Positions 1-6,276 of a DNA stretch of 7,040 bases are shown one piece after another. Position 1 is the first letter of the stretch, and every line of letters begins with the position of its first letter. The notes below the pieces were generated by a model. The model did no database searches. It saw only the letters and a program-made list of their open reading frames with translations, and had not been told where the DNA came from. The stretch is from an uncultured Collinsella sp. (GTDB lineage Bacteria; Actinomycetota; Coriobacteriia; Coriobacteriales; Coriobacteriaceae): NCBI GenBank assembly GCA_958346165.1, contig CATVQO010000069.1:1-7040 (forward strand), read 5' to 3'. Position numbers and translations under genes: made by a program.

Positions 1-17
1 TTCGTTAAACGGGCGCT

Positions 18-30
18 AGGGTGTCACCCT
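18..30. repeat. Compact perfect palindrome downstream of fmdB
   Basis: AGGGTG and CACCCT are perfect 6-bp arms around a single T. The centre is too tight for an RNA hairpin, so a DNA-binding site is the more natural reading. It lies 48 nt past the fmdB stop in the direction of transcription, and any gene it might control is outside the window. Confidence 0.35.
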
Positions 31-47
31 TACACCAACATTTTCGA

Positions 48-63
48 CGCGATCTTGATCGCG
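48..63. repeat. Inverted repeat just after fmdB
   Basis: CGCGATC and GATCGCG are perfect 7-bp arms separated by TT (AA on the minus strand), 15 nt beyond the fmdB stop. In the minus-strand transcript it is followed by TCGAAAATG, which is not U-rich, so it is at best a weak terminator. It may simply be a 3' stabilising hairpin. Apart from this and the palindrome at 18-30, nothing is recognised in bases 1-77. Confidence 0.4.
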
Positions 64-77
64 GGGCCGCGTTGTTT

Positions 78-314
78 CTAGCGGCTATGCGGGCAGTTGG
101 CGCAGCAGCCGCTGGTGGCGCTAGTGCTGGAGCCGCCGCTTCGCTGGTCGGTGTTGTAGAAACCGCTGCCCTCAAATTTAATGCCGCTGGCCGAGAACGT
201 CTTGGCCGCCGAGGCACCGCAGCTCGGGCACACGACCTCGGGAGTCTCGGACATGGGATGCTCAACCTCAAACACGTTGCCGCAGCTCGAGCACTTGTAA
301 TCGTAGCGCGCCAT
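78..314 (-). CDS. FmdB-family small zinc-ribbon protein
   Basis: A 78-aa protein beginning MARYDYKCSSCG, the typical N-terminus of the FmdB/putative regulatory protein family. Two CxxC knuckles, Cys8/Cys11 and Cys29/Cys32, form a predicted zinc ribbon. The family's middle motif, here IKFEGSGFYNTD (45-56), follows, then a Gly/Ser-rich stretch and a C-terminal Cys-rich end CCANCPHSR (Cys70, Cys71, Cys74). Length is normal for the family. FmdB was named for a proposed role in formamidase gene regulation in Methylophilus, but the molecular function of most members is unknown and nothing nearby suggests formamide metabolism. It has its own ribosome site and follows a probable terminator, so it is likely independent of the glycogen genes. 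Family assignment is confident; function is not. Confidence 0.9.
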   Translation of the reverse strand: MARYDYKCSSCGNVFEVEHPMSETPEVVCPSCGASAAKTFSASGIKFEGSGFYNTDQRSGGSSTSATSGCCANCPHSR

Positions 315-318
315 AATA

Positions 319-325
319 CTTCCTT
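319..325 (-). promoter_or_regulatory. Shine-Dalgarno site of fmdB
   Basis: The minus strand reads AAGGAAG, then TATT, then ATG. This is a clear ribosome site at 4-nt spacing and confirms the fmdB start at 312-314. Confidence 0.8.
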
Positions 326-336
326 TTCAGCACAAA

Positions 337-358
337 GCGGGCAGATTACTCTGCCCGC
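337..358 (-). terminator. Strong hairpin between the fusion gene and fmdB, likely terminator
   Basis: GCGGGCAGA at 337-345 pairs perfectly with TCTGCCCGC at 350-358 around a 4-nt loop. It lies 44 nt after the fusion-gene stop and is followed in the transcript by TTTGTG, a short U-rich tail, so termination is plausible. It also sits 22 nt before the fmdB start, so for any transcript starting between 359 and 402 it would be a leader hairpin. Which role dominates cannot be decided from sequence. Confidence 0.55.
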
Positions 359-377
359 AAAAATTCAAACGTCTGTA

Positions 378-406
378 ACTGTACCCTATATCGGGGGTTT
401 TATCAC
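378..406 (-). promoter_or_regulatory. Possible fmdB promoter overlapping the end of the fusion gene
   Basis: The minus strand has GTGATA (401-406, 4 of 6 to -35) and TACAGT (378-383, 4 of 6 to -10) with 17-bp spacing. This would start transcription near 370 and place the hairpin at 337-358 in the leader. The matches are mediocre and the call rests mainly on spacing and on the need for a promoter if the hairpin terminates upstream transcription. Confidence 0.25.
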
Positions 407-3400
407 GCTTCGCCCCAGAATCTATGGTTGTTGCGCAGGAGCTGTGCGGTTTTGTTTTCGGCGGCTGCAATGTCCGCCTCGTCAGCCTGCCAGGTCCAGT
501 TGCCCGTGGCCACGCCCGGAACGTTCATGCGTGCGTCGTCGCCAAGCCCCAGGATATCCTGCAGCGGCATCATCACCAGGGGAGCGTCGCTTGCCAGCGC
601 GTCGCTCATCAGCTTGGCAGCCAGCTCAACACCGCTCGGCTCGTCGCCGCCGGCAAAGGAACGCGTACACCAGCCGGCGAGCGTCGACGTATCGTGCGTC
701 GAGGTGTACAGAATCTTGCCGGGCGTGGGGTGCATGCCGCAACGGACGTCGTAATCGCTAAACTCCAGCACGTCCATGCCGGGGAAGCCGCAGGTCGAAG
801 CCATGGCGCGAACACCGGGCGTCAAATAGCCTAGGTCTTCGGCGATAAAGTTGAGCGGACCCAGCTCGTCATAGGCGGTCTGGAACAGGTCCTTGCCCGG
901 TCCCGCCAGCCAACGCCCGTCGGCGCATGCCTTGCCCGCGGGAATGCTGAAATAGCTGTGGAAGCCCAGGAAGTGATCCAGGCGCACGCGGTCGTAGAGC
1001 GAGAACGCGCGGCGCAGGCGATCCATCCACCAGCTATAGCCGTTCTGCTTCATGTGGTCCCAGCGGAACGTCGGGTTGCCCCACACCTGGCCCTCCGGTG
1101 CAAAGTTGTCGGGCGGCGCACCGGAAATCTCGATCGCCTTGCCGGTATCGGACAGCCAGAAGTTCTCGGGCTCGCTCCACGCATCCGCCGAATCGTCCGA
1201 GACATACATCGGGATATCGCCGATGACCTCGATGCCCTTCTTGTGCGCGTAGTTCATGAGCTCGCACCAAGCCAGGTCAAAGCGGTACTGCATGTACGCC
1301 TGCAGCTCGGCCTCGTCGTGGAAGCGCTTGTCGTCGATCAGATACTCGTTGTAGCGCGCGACATCTGCCGGCCAATCGTGGCGCGACTCGCCCTCAAAGT
1401 ACTTCTTAACGGCCATGTAGACGCAGTACTTCTCGAGCCAATCGGCGTTGCGATGTTTAAACGCCGTGTACAGCGGGTCGGCATCCTCGCCGCCGCGGGC
1501 CTTCCAGGCCTCAAAGTCGGCTGCCAGCTCCTCGTGGCTTTCGGGCAGCAGGTCGATATTGCCTGCAAAGGCCGAAGGACCGGCGTAAGGGGAGCGGAAG
1601 AAGTCCGTGGGGTTGACGGGGAGAACCTGCCAGTAGCGCATGCCCATGGCGGCCAGATGGTCGATAAAACGACGCGTGGGCGCGCCGATCGTACCGGGCT
1701 CGCCGTCGTCGGTCGGCACTGATGTGATATGGCATACAACACCCGCACCGTGATCGAGCGGCTCCTGCAGGCGCTGCTCGGCGTGGTGATAGATGATCGA
1801 CGAACCGAGCGGGTACAGGTCGAGCGTGACCGTGCCGTTGTGGATCTCGCACTCATGACCGCTGATCACGTCACTTGCACATTCGTCGAGCGCCGGAATC
1901 GTCACACGATGCGAGTTGCGCAGGCTGCGGTTGATGATGACGGTCGCGGACTCGCCGTCTTTACCGGTACGGTTGTAGGCCAGCACCTCGTCATTGAGCG
2001 CAAAGGCCTTGATTTCACCGTCGATCATAAACGGCAGCGCGCGGCGCACAGCAGATGCGTTCTTGACGATTGCGAACGTATCGAAGTCGTGCAGGTCTTC
2101 CTTGGTCGGCAAGGTGCGGCGATTACCCGGATCGGTCAGGCCCTCAAGGCCGTACTCGTCGCCATAGTAAATCGAAGGCACACCGGGGAACGTCATCTGC
2201 ATGAGCGTCGCGAGCCAAAAACGGCTCTTGGCCAGGCCCATCGCGTTCTCGTCCAGGCGCCATTTGCTGCGCTCGCACTCGGGCAGCTGCGACTCGTCGG
2301 GGCCGCCGCCGAGCACCGAGATGATACGCGGACGGTCGTGGCTCGACAGCAGGTTGAGCGCGCAAGACAGGGCCTCACGCGGATAGTTCTCGCGTAGGGT
2401 CTCGATATCCTCGGCTGCCTGGTAGGCATTTTTGTAGCCCATCAAAAAGCCAATGACCATGTCGCGGAAGGGGTAATCCATGGCCGAGTCGAGCTCGGAG
2501 CCTTGTAGATAGCGACGCAGATGGCCGTAGCTGATCTTGTTGGAGGCATCTTCCCAGACCTCGCCGAGCAGCAGCGCGTCGGGCTTCTCGGCGAGCACGG
2601 CCTTTTTGATCTCGGTCAGGAAGTCATCGGAAAGCTCGTCGGCCACATCGAGGCGCCAGCCATGGGCACCGGCGCGCAGCCATTTGCGGATGATACCGTC
2701 CTTGCCCAGAATCCGCTCGCGTACCAGTTCGGAGCTCTCATTGATGGCGGGCATATTGCCCACGCCCCACCAGCAGTCGTACGAGCCGTCCTCGTGGAAA
2801 TAAAACGCATCACGCCACGGAGAGTCCTCGCTCTGCCACGCGCCGACACCGGGATAGTTGCCGTAGCGGTTAAAGTAGATCGAATCGTCGCCCGTGTGGT
2901 TGAACACACCGTCCAGAATGATGGAAATGCCCAGCTTCTCGGCCGCCTCGCATAGCTCAGTAAAGTCCTGCTCGGTGCCCAGAATCGGATCGATCTTGGT
3001 GTAATCGGCGGTGTCGTAGCGGTGGTTGCTCGCGGCTTCAAAAATGGGGTTGAGGTAGATGGCTGTAAAGCCCAGCTCGGCGATTCGAGGCAGGTCATTC
3101 TGGATACCCTTGAGTGATCCGCCGTAAAAGTCCCAGGTCTTGATGGAGCCGTCCTCGGCGCGCTCGTAAACGGGCGGCTCGTTCCAGTCCTCGACCATCC
3201 GGCGATGTATTCCGTTGCGCGGTTTTTCGACCTCGGCCAGCGTGCGCTCGCGCCAGTGCTCGTCGCGGGCATAGCGATCGGGGAAGATCTGGTAGACCAT
3301 TCCGCGCTCGTACCACTCGGGTCGAACTTCGCGGTGCTTGTAGACGGTGACCTGGAATGACGGCACCTCGGCATAGTCGTAGGTTACGCCTTCGCCGCCG

Positions 3401-3699
3401 GTGCGGCCCTGTGGTGCGCCCAGGCGAACCTCGGGCTGGCCCTCGATATTGCAGATAAAGCTGTACCAGATGAGACAGGGCTCGGTGCACTCAAGCTCTA
3501 CGGTAAATATGCCGTCGCCCTCGTGCGTCATGGGATACCGAGACTCGCCGATCTCATCGACCCAGGTGCGCAGGGTAAGCGTTGCCTGGTTGGGGTCGGC
3601 ATCCTCCAAAATCACCGAGAGCGAAACGGAAGTTCCAGTGGTCACAGCGCCAAACGGAATGCGAAACTGCGGCAGACGGCTGTTGTGTATCAATCTCAT
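403..3699 (-). CDS. Bifunctional alpha-glucan enzyme: GH13 neopullulanase-type amylase fused to GH77 4-alpha-glucanotransferase
   Basis: A 1098-aa cytoplasmic-looking protein (no signal peptide) with two complete glycoside hydrolase units. Residues 1-125 resemble a CBM34-like N-terminal beta domain. Residues ~128-555 are a GH13 barrel: DGVFNHT (263-269), GWRLDVADEL (347-356, nucleophile Asp351), GEVWE (379-383, acid/base Glu380) and SSHD (452-455, Asp455). SNHRYDTADY (224-233) and MPAIN (316-320, where GH13_20 enzymes usually have MPKLN) point to a neopullulanase/cyclomaltodextrinase-like group. A beta domain runs to ~640. Residues ~650-1098 are a GH77 (MalQ) core: PPDNFAPEGQVWGNP (862-876), VRLDHFLGF (905-913, nucleophile Asp908), AEDLG (953-957, acid/base Glu954), STHDTSTLAGW (1000-1010, Asp1003) and ARMNVPG (1056-1062). 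All key catalytic residues are present in both halves. The likely role is to trim or debranch glycogen or maltodextrin and disproportionate the products. The start fits the N-terminal motif HNSRLPQFRIPFGAV, although the ribosome site is weak (only GGA in TGGACC). Exact GH13 specificity cannot be read from sequence. Confidence 0.92.
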   Translation of the reverse strand: MRLIHNSRLPQFRIPFGAVTTGTSVSLSVILEDADPNQATLTLRTWVDEIGESRYPMTHEGDGIFTVELECTEPCLIWYSFICNIEGQPEVRLGAPQGRTGGEGVTYDYAEVPSFQVTVYKHREVRPEWYERGMVYQIFPDRYARDEHWRERTLAEVEKPRNGIHRRMVEDWNEPPVYERAEDGSIKTWDFYGGSLKGIQNDLPRIAELGFTAIYLNPIFEAASNHRYDTADYTKIDPILGTEQDFTELCEAAEKLGISIILDGVFNHTGDDSIYFNRYGNYPGVGAWQSEDSPWRDAFYFHEDGSYDCWWGVGNMPAINESSELVRERILGKDGIIRKWLRAGAHGWRLDVADELSDDFLTEIKKAVLAEKPDALLLGEVWEDASNKISYGHLRRYLQGSELDSAMDYPFRDMVIGFLMGYKNAYQAAEDIETLRENYPREALSCALNLLSSHDRPRIISVLGGGPDESQLPECERSKWRLDENAMGLAKSRFWLATLMQMTFPGVPSIYYGDEYGLEGLTDPGNRRTLPTKEDLHDFDTFAIVKNASAVRRALPFMIDGEIKAFALNDEVLAYNRTGKDGESATVIINRSLRNSHRVTIPALDECASDVISGHECEIHNGTVTLDLYPLGSSIIYHHAEQRLQEPLDHGAGVVCHITSVPTDDGEPGTIGAPTRRFIDHLAAMGMRYWQVLPVNPTDFFRSPYAGPSAFAGNIDLLPESHEELAADFEAWKARGGEDADPLYTAFKHRNADWLEKYCVYMAVKKYFEGESRHDWPADVARYNEYLIDDKRFHDEAELQAYMQYRFDLAWCELMNYAHKKGIEVIGDIPMYVSDDSADAWSEPENFWLSDTGKAIEISGAPPDNFAPEGQVWGNPTFRWDHMKQNGYSWWMDRLRRAFSLYDRVRLDHFLGFHSYFSIPAGKACADGRWLAGPGKDLFQTAYDELGPLNFIAEDLGYLTPGVRAMASTCGFPGMDVLEFSDYDVRCGMHPTPGKILYTSTHDTSTLAGWCTRSFAGGDEPSGVELAAKLMSDALASDAPLVMMPLQDILGLGDDARMNVPGVATGNWTWQADEADIAAAENKTAQLLRNNHRFWGEA

Positions 3700-3722
3700 A
3701 GTACGGTCCAGTTCAATAGAAT

Positions 3723-3740
3723 CATGGCCTGCTGGCCATG
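3723..3740 (-). repeat. Leader hairpin upstream of the fusion gene
   Basis: CATGGCC at 3723-3729 and GGCCATG at 3734-3740 form a perfect 7-bp stem with a 4-nt loop in the predicted 5' leader, ending 23 nt before the ATG. It is not followed by a U tract, so termination is unlikely. It could stabilise the mRNA or tune translation; no function is shown directly. Confidence 0.5.
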
Positions 3741-3760
3741 GGCTTTACGCACAAGATGTA

Positions 3761-3790
3761 AGTATATCTGTTGTACACAGGCTGTATAAA
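3761..3790 (-). promoter_or_regulatory. Probable promoter of the GH13-GH77 fusion gene
   Basis: On the minus strand a -10-like TATACT (3761-3766, 5 of 6 consensus bases) is preceded at 18 bp by TTTATA (3785-3790, 4 of 6 for a -35). This lies in an AT-richer stretch downstream of the glgA terminator. Transcription would begin near 3753-3755, giving a leader of roughly 55 nt that contains the hairpin at 3723-3740. The -35 match is modest, so exact placement is uncertain. Confidence 0.45.
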
Positions 3791-3795
3791 CAACA
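3769..3795. promoter_or_regulatory. Dyad overlapping the fusion-gene promoter, candidate operator
   Basis: TGTTGT at 3769-3774 and ACAACA at 3790-3795 form perfect 6-bp outer arms 15 bp apart. A second nested dyad of slightly different centre, TTGTACA at 3771-3777 against TGTATAA at 3783-3789, pairs at 6 of 7 positions. The element covers the spacer and -35 region of the proposed promoter, the usual place for a repressor site. No regulator is encoded in the window and the motif matches no operator I can name with confidence. Confidence 0.35.
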
Positions 3796-3853
3796 TCCGT
3801 TTACCATCGGCGAACGGTTGTCCTAGAAAATCGTTTTACCACTCCCTACAGAG

Positions 3854-3880
3854 AAGGGGCGCCCGGTTGGAGCGCCCCTT
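3854..3880 (-). terminator. Rho-independent-like terminator after glgA
   Basis: A 9-bp perfect stem, AAGGGGCGC at 3854-3862 with GCGCCCCTT at 3872-3880, encloses a 9-nt loop. In the minus-strand transcript it begins 36 nt after the glgA stop codon and is followed by CTCTGTAGGG after the closing TT, only a modest U-rich tail. Stem strength and position just past the gene end support termination of the glgD-glgA transcript. On the plus strand the following bases are not a T run either, and no plus-strand gene ends here. Confidence 0.7.
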
Positions 3881-3916
3881 GCTTAGGGTTTGATTAGGTT
3901 TTGGATCGTCTGTGTG

Positions 3917-6187
3917 CTAGCGGCGCTTGCGGGTGGCCGTTGCCTTGCGGACGGACGTCTTTTTGGTCGGAGCCTTTTCCTCGGCCGCGGCGGCGGGGGA
4001 GACCGGGGTCTCCTTGGCGGGCTCGGGCTTGGCCTCTGCCTTCGGGGCGGCCTTGACCTCAGCGGTCTTCGGCGCCGGCTTGGCCTTTACCTCGGCCTTG
4101 GGCTCCACTTTGGCAGCAGCGGGCTTAGCCTCTGCCTTGGGAGCAGCAGCCTTGGTCGTGGTCTTCTTGGCCGTCGTCGTGGCACGCTTGCGCGTGGTGG
4201 TCTTGGCGGCCGGCTTGGCTTCGACGGATGCCTCGGCCTTGGTCTCGGCGGGCGTCTCCTCGACTTTGGCGGCCGGCTTTGCGGCTGCCTTGGTCGTGGC
4301 GGCCTTCGTGGTCGTTGACTTCTTTGCCGTGGTCTTCTTGGCGATCGCAGCCGTCTTCTTGGCAGTGGTCTTGGCCGGTGCCTTGACGGCGGCCTCGGCC
4401 TTTACCTCGGAAACGGCCTCGGCCTCGGCGGCCTTCTTGGCAGCTGCGGTTGTGCGCTTGCGCGTGGTCGTTGTCTTGGCAGCGGTGGTCTTGCTCGCAG
4501 TGGCCTTCTTAGCCGTCGTCTTACGAGTCGTGGTCTTCTTTGCCGAAGGCTTCGCAGCAGGCTTCACCTCAGGCTCAGGCTCGGGAGTAGCCTCGACCTT
4601 CACCTTAGGATCGGTCTTAACGGTCTCAGCTTCAACCGGCTTCTCCTCGGCCTTGGGCTCCTCTGCGGCCACCGGATCAGGTGCAGCCTCAGGCTCGTCG
4701 ACAACCGCCGCCGGGCGCTCAATCTCCGGGTGCATAAAGAAGTACAGGTCCAGATATTTATCGGCCGAGCGCGTCCAGCTAAAGTCCTGGCTCATGGCCT
4801 GCGTGACCAGCTGGTTCCAGGCGTCGCGGTTATCCCAGAACAGACGCGCCGCGCGGAATACCGCATCGCCCATCTCGTCGCCGTTAAAGTTGCTAAACGA
4901 GAAGCCCGTGCCCTCGCCGGTAAACTCGTTGTACGGCTGCACGGTGTCCTTCAGGCCACCGGTCTCGCGAACAATCGGCAGCGTGCCGTAGCGCATGGCG
5001 ATGATCTGCGACAGGCCGCAGGGCTCAAACTTCGAAGGCATCAGGAACATGTCGGCGGCGGCATACATGCGCTGCGACAGCGCCGGATCGAACTCGATGC
5101 GTGCGGCCATGGTGCCGGGGTACTTGTCCTGGAAGTAGCGCAGGCCGTCCTCGTAGTCGCGGTCGCCGGTGCCCAGCACCGCCACCTGCACGCCGCCGGA
5201 CAGGATGCGGTCGAGCGCGTACATGACCAGATCCATGCCCTTCTGGCGCGTCAGGCGCGTGACCATCACCATGAGCGGACGGTCGTCGCGAACCTCGAGG
5301 CCCAGTTCCTCCTGCAGCTTGGCCTTGCACACGGCCTTGCCGGAACGGTCCTCCACGGTGTAGTTGGCGGCAATTCGCTTGTCTGTTGCCGGGTCAAAGC
5401 CCGCAACGTCAATGCCGTTCAAAATGCCCTGCAGCGCGTAGGAACGCTCGCGCAGTACGCCGTCCAGGCCCTCGCCAAACTCGGGCGTCTGGATCTCGTT
5501 GGCATAGGTGGGGCTCACCGTGGTGATGGCGTCGGCATAGCGTAGCGCACCCAGCATGTAGTTGATGCTGCAGGCGTCGCAACGCAGCTGCGAGGCTGCC
5601 GCCGGAATGTGCGCCACGCCCAGGATGTCCTCCATCACGGTGTCGCTAAACTGGCCCTGGAACGCCACGTTGTGGATCGAGAACACGGTCTTGACGCGGT
5701 CATACAGCGGCAGACCCTGGTAGAACTCGCGCAAAAACACGGGCGCCAGCGCCGTCTGCCAGTCGTTGCAGTGCAGGATGTCGCACTCAAAGCCGGCGGG
5801 CAGGTGCTGCAGGCTCTCGGTGATGGCCTTGGAGAAGAACGCAAAGCGCTCGCCGTCGTCAAAGAAGCCGTACGGATAGTCGCGCGCGAAGTAGCGCTCG
5901 TTGTCGATGAACATATAGGTGACGCCGTCGTGCTCGAGCTTCTCGAGTCCGCAGTACTCATTGCGCCAGCCCAGGCTCACGTAAAAGTCGGAGAAGTGCT
6001 CCATCTGCGACTTGTACTCGTCCTTGATGGTGGCGTACTTGGGCACCATCACGATTACTTCGGCGCCGGCGCGCACAAGCGCCGCAGGCAGCGAGCCCGC
6101 CACGTCGCCCAGGCCACCGGTCTTCACAAACGGTGCGCACTCGGCCGAGGCAAACACGATCTGCATCTTTTTGCTGGAATCAGCCAT
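3917..6187 (-). CDS. glgA: Glycogen synthase GlgA (GT5) with a long histone H1-like C-terminal tail
   Basis: GlgA transfers glucose from ADP-glucose to the non-reducing end of alpha-1,4-glucan in the cytoplasm. The protein is 756 aa from the chosen ATG. Residues 8 to about 490 are a complete GT5 enzyme: KTGGLGDVAG at 22-31 (ADP-glucose-binding Lys22), HCNDWQTALAP at 139-149, RLTRQKG at 311-317, and the C-terminal domain signature EPCGLSQ at 388-394 (catalytic-type Glu388) followed by YGTLPIVRETGGLKDTV. Ordinary GlgA proteins end near 480 aa. Residues 491-756 are an extra low-complexity tail: an acidic Pro/Glu linker (~496-545), then basic Lys/Thr/Ala blocks with repeated TTRK(R) motifs at 552-578 and 663-668, and a KRR terminus. 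It contains no Gly, Leu, aromatic or Cys residues. The ATG at 6185-6187 is chosen because AGGGAGA sits 4 nt upstream; the frame could extend to a TTG at 6229, but that lacks comparable support and would place the SD inside the coding sequence. No stop or frameshift separates the two parts. Confidence 0.95.
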   Translation of the reverse strand: MADSSKKMQIVFASAECAPFVKTGGLGDVAGSLPAALVRAGAEVIVMVPKYATIKDEYKSQMEHFSDFYVSLGWRNEYCGLEKLEHDGVTYMFIDNERYFARDYPYGFFDDGERFAFFSKAITESLQHLPAGFECDILHCNDWQTALAPVFLREFYQGLPLYDRVKTVFSIHNVAFQGQFSDTVMEDILGVAHIPAAASQLRCDACSINYMLGALRYADAITTVSPTYANEIQTPEFGEGLDGVLRERSYALQGILNGIDVAGFDPATDKRIAANYTVEDRSGKAVCKAKLQEELGLEVRDDRPLMVMVTRLTRQKGMDLVMYALDRILSGGVQVAVLGTGDRDYEDGLRYFQDKYPGTMAARIEFDPALSQRMYAAADMFLMPSKFEPCGLSQIIAMRYGTLPIVRETGGLKDTVQPYNEFTGEGTGFSFSNFNGDEMGDAVFRAARLFWDNRDAWNQLVTQAMSQDFSWTRSADKYLDLYFFMHPEIERPAAVVDEPEAAPDPVAAEEPKAEEKPVEAETVKTDPKVKVEATPEPEPEVKPAAKPSAKKTTTRKTTAKKATASKTTAAKTTTTRKRTTAAAKKAAEAEAVSEVKAEAAVKAPAKTTAKKTAAIAKKTTAKKSTTTKAATTKAAAKPAAKVEETPAETKAEASVEAKPAAKTTTRKRATTTAKKTTTKAAAPKAEAKPAAAKVEPKAEVKAKPAPKTAEVKAAPKAEAKPEPAKETPVSPAAAAEEKAPTKKTSVRKATATRKRR

Positions 6188-6191
6188 ATTG

Positions 6192-6198
6192 TCTCCCT
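6192..6198 (-). promoter_or_regulatory. Shine-Dalgarno site fixing the glgA start
   Basis: The minus strand reads AGGGAGA followed by CAAT and ATG, a strong ribosome binding site at good spacing. It decides in favour of the ATG at 6185-6187 rather than the upstream in-frame TTG at 6227-6229 or the later Met at residue 8. Confidence 0.85.
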
Positions 6199-6209
6199 GT
6201 TGCAATTCG

Positions 6210-6245
6210 AGAATAGCCTCCTGGCGCAAACCGGGCGGCTATTCT
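6210..6245 (-). repeat. Inverted repeat (hairpin) between glgD and glgA
   Basis: AGAATAGCC at 6210-6218 is perfectly complementary to GGCTATTCT at 6237-6245, enclosing an 18-nt loop that can pair further (CC with GG) after one mismatch. On the transcript it lies 22 nt upstream of the glgA start and just before the Shine-Dalgarno. The sequence after it (CGAATTGC) is not U-rich, so it does not look like a terminator. It may be an intercistronic mRNA processing or stability element, or it may affect glgA translation; the role is inferred. Confidence 0.6.
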
Positions 6246-6276
6246 ACGTGTTACGAGCGATGTTGCGGTGCCAAAG

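Noticed and set aside
958..2955. Several plus-strand open frames (for example 958-1722, 1729-2397, 2521-2955) opposite the fusion gene
   Set aside because: Antisense shadows expected in GC-rich coding DNA; they show no recognisable domain, and the minus strand carries intact GH13 and GH77 catalytic motifs throughout.
3797..3817. CCGTT ... AACGG inverted repeat upstream of the fusion-gene promoter
   Set aside because: Only 5-bp arms with an 11-bp spacer, which is easily explained by chance.
3883..3902. Short direct repeat TTAGGGTTT / TTAGGTTTT just after the glgA stop
   Set aside because: Two imperfect 9-bp copies are too little to call a repeat element.
4713..4740. The histone-like tail as a separate gene starting at Met485 of GlgA
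   Set aside because: No Shine-Dalgarno precedes that ATG and the frame is uninterrupted from the catalytic core, so a single fused protein is the simpler reading.
3927..4991. A 354-codon plus-strand open frame rich in Ala, Val and Leu opposite the glgA tail, resembling a membrane protein
   Set aside because: It is the antisense reading of the Lys/Ala/Thr codons of the tail and runs into the GlgA catalytic region; the minus-strand frame is continuous with conserved GT5 motifs and a good ribosome site.
6188..6229. Longer GlgA start at TTG 6229 adding 14 residues
   Set aside because: It would place the strong AGGGAGA ribosome site inside the gene; the ATG at 6187 fits the usual GlgA N-terminus better.
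6241..6276. A TAGAAT -10-like hexamer upstream of glgA as an internal promoter
   Set aside because: The only -35-like sequence (TTGGCA) lies 22 bp away, too far, and no better match exists at 16-18 bp.
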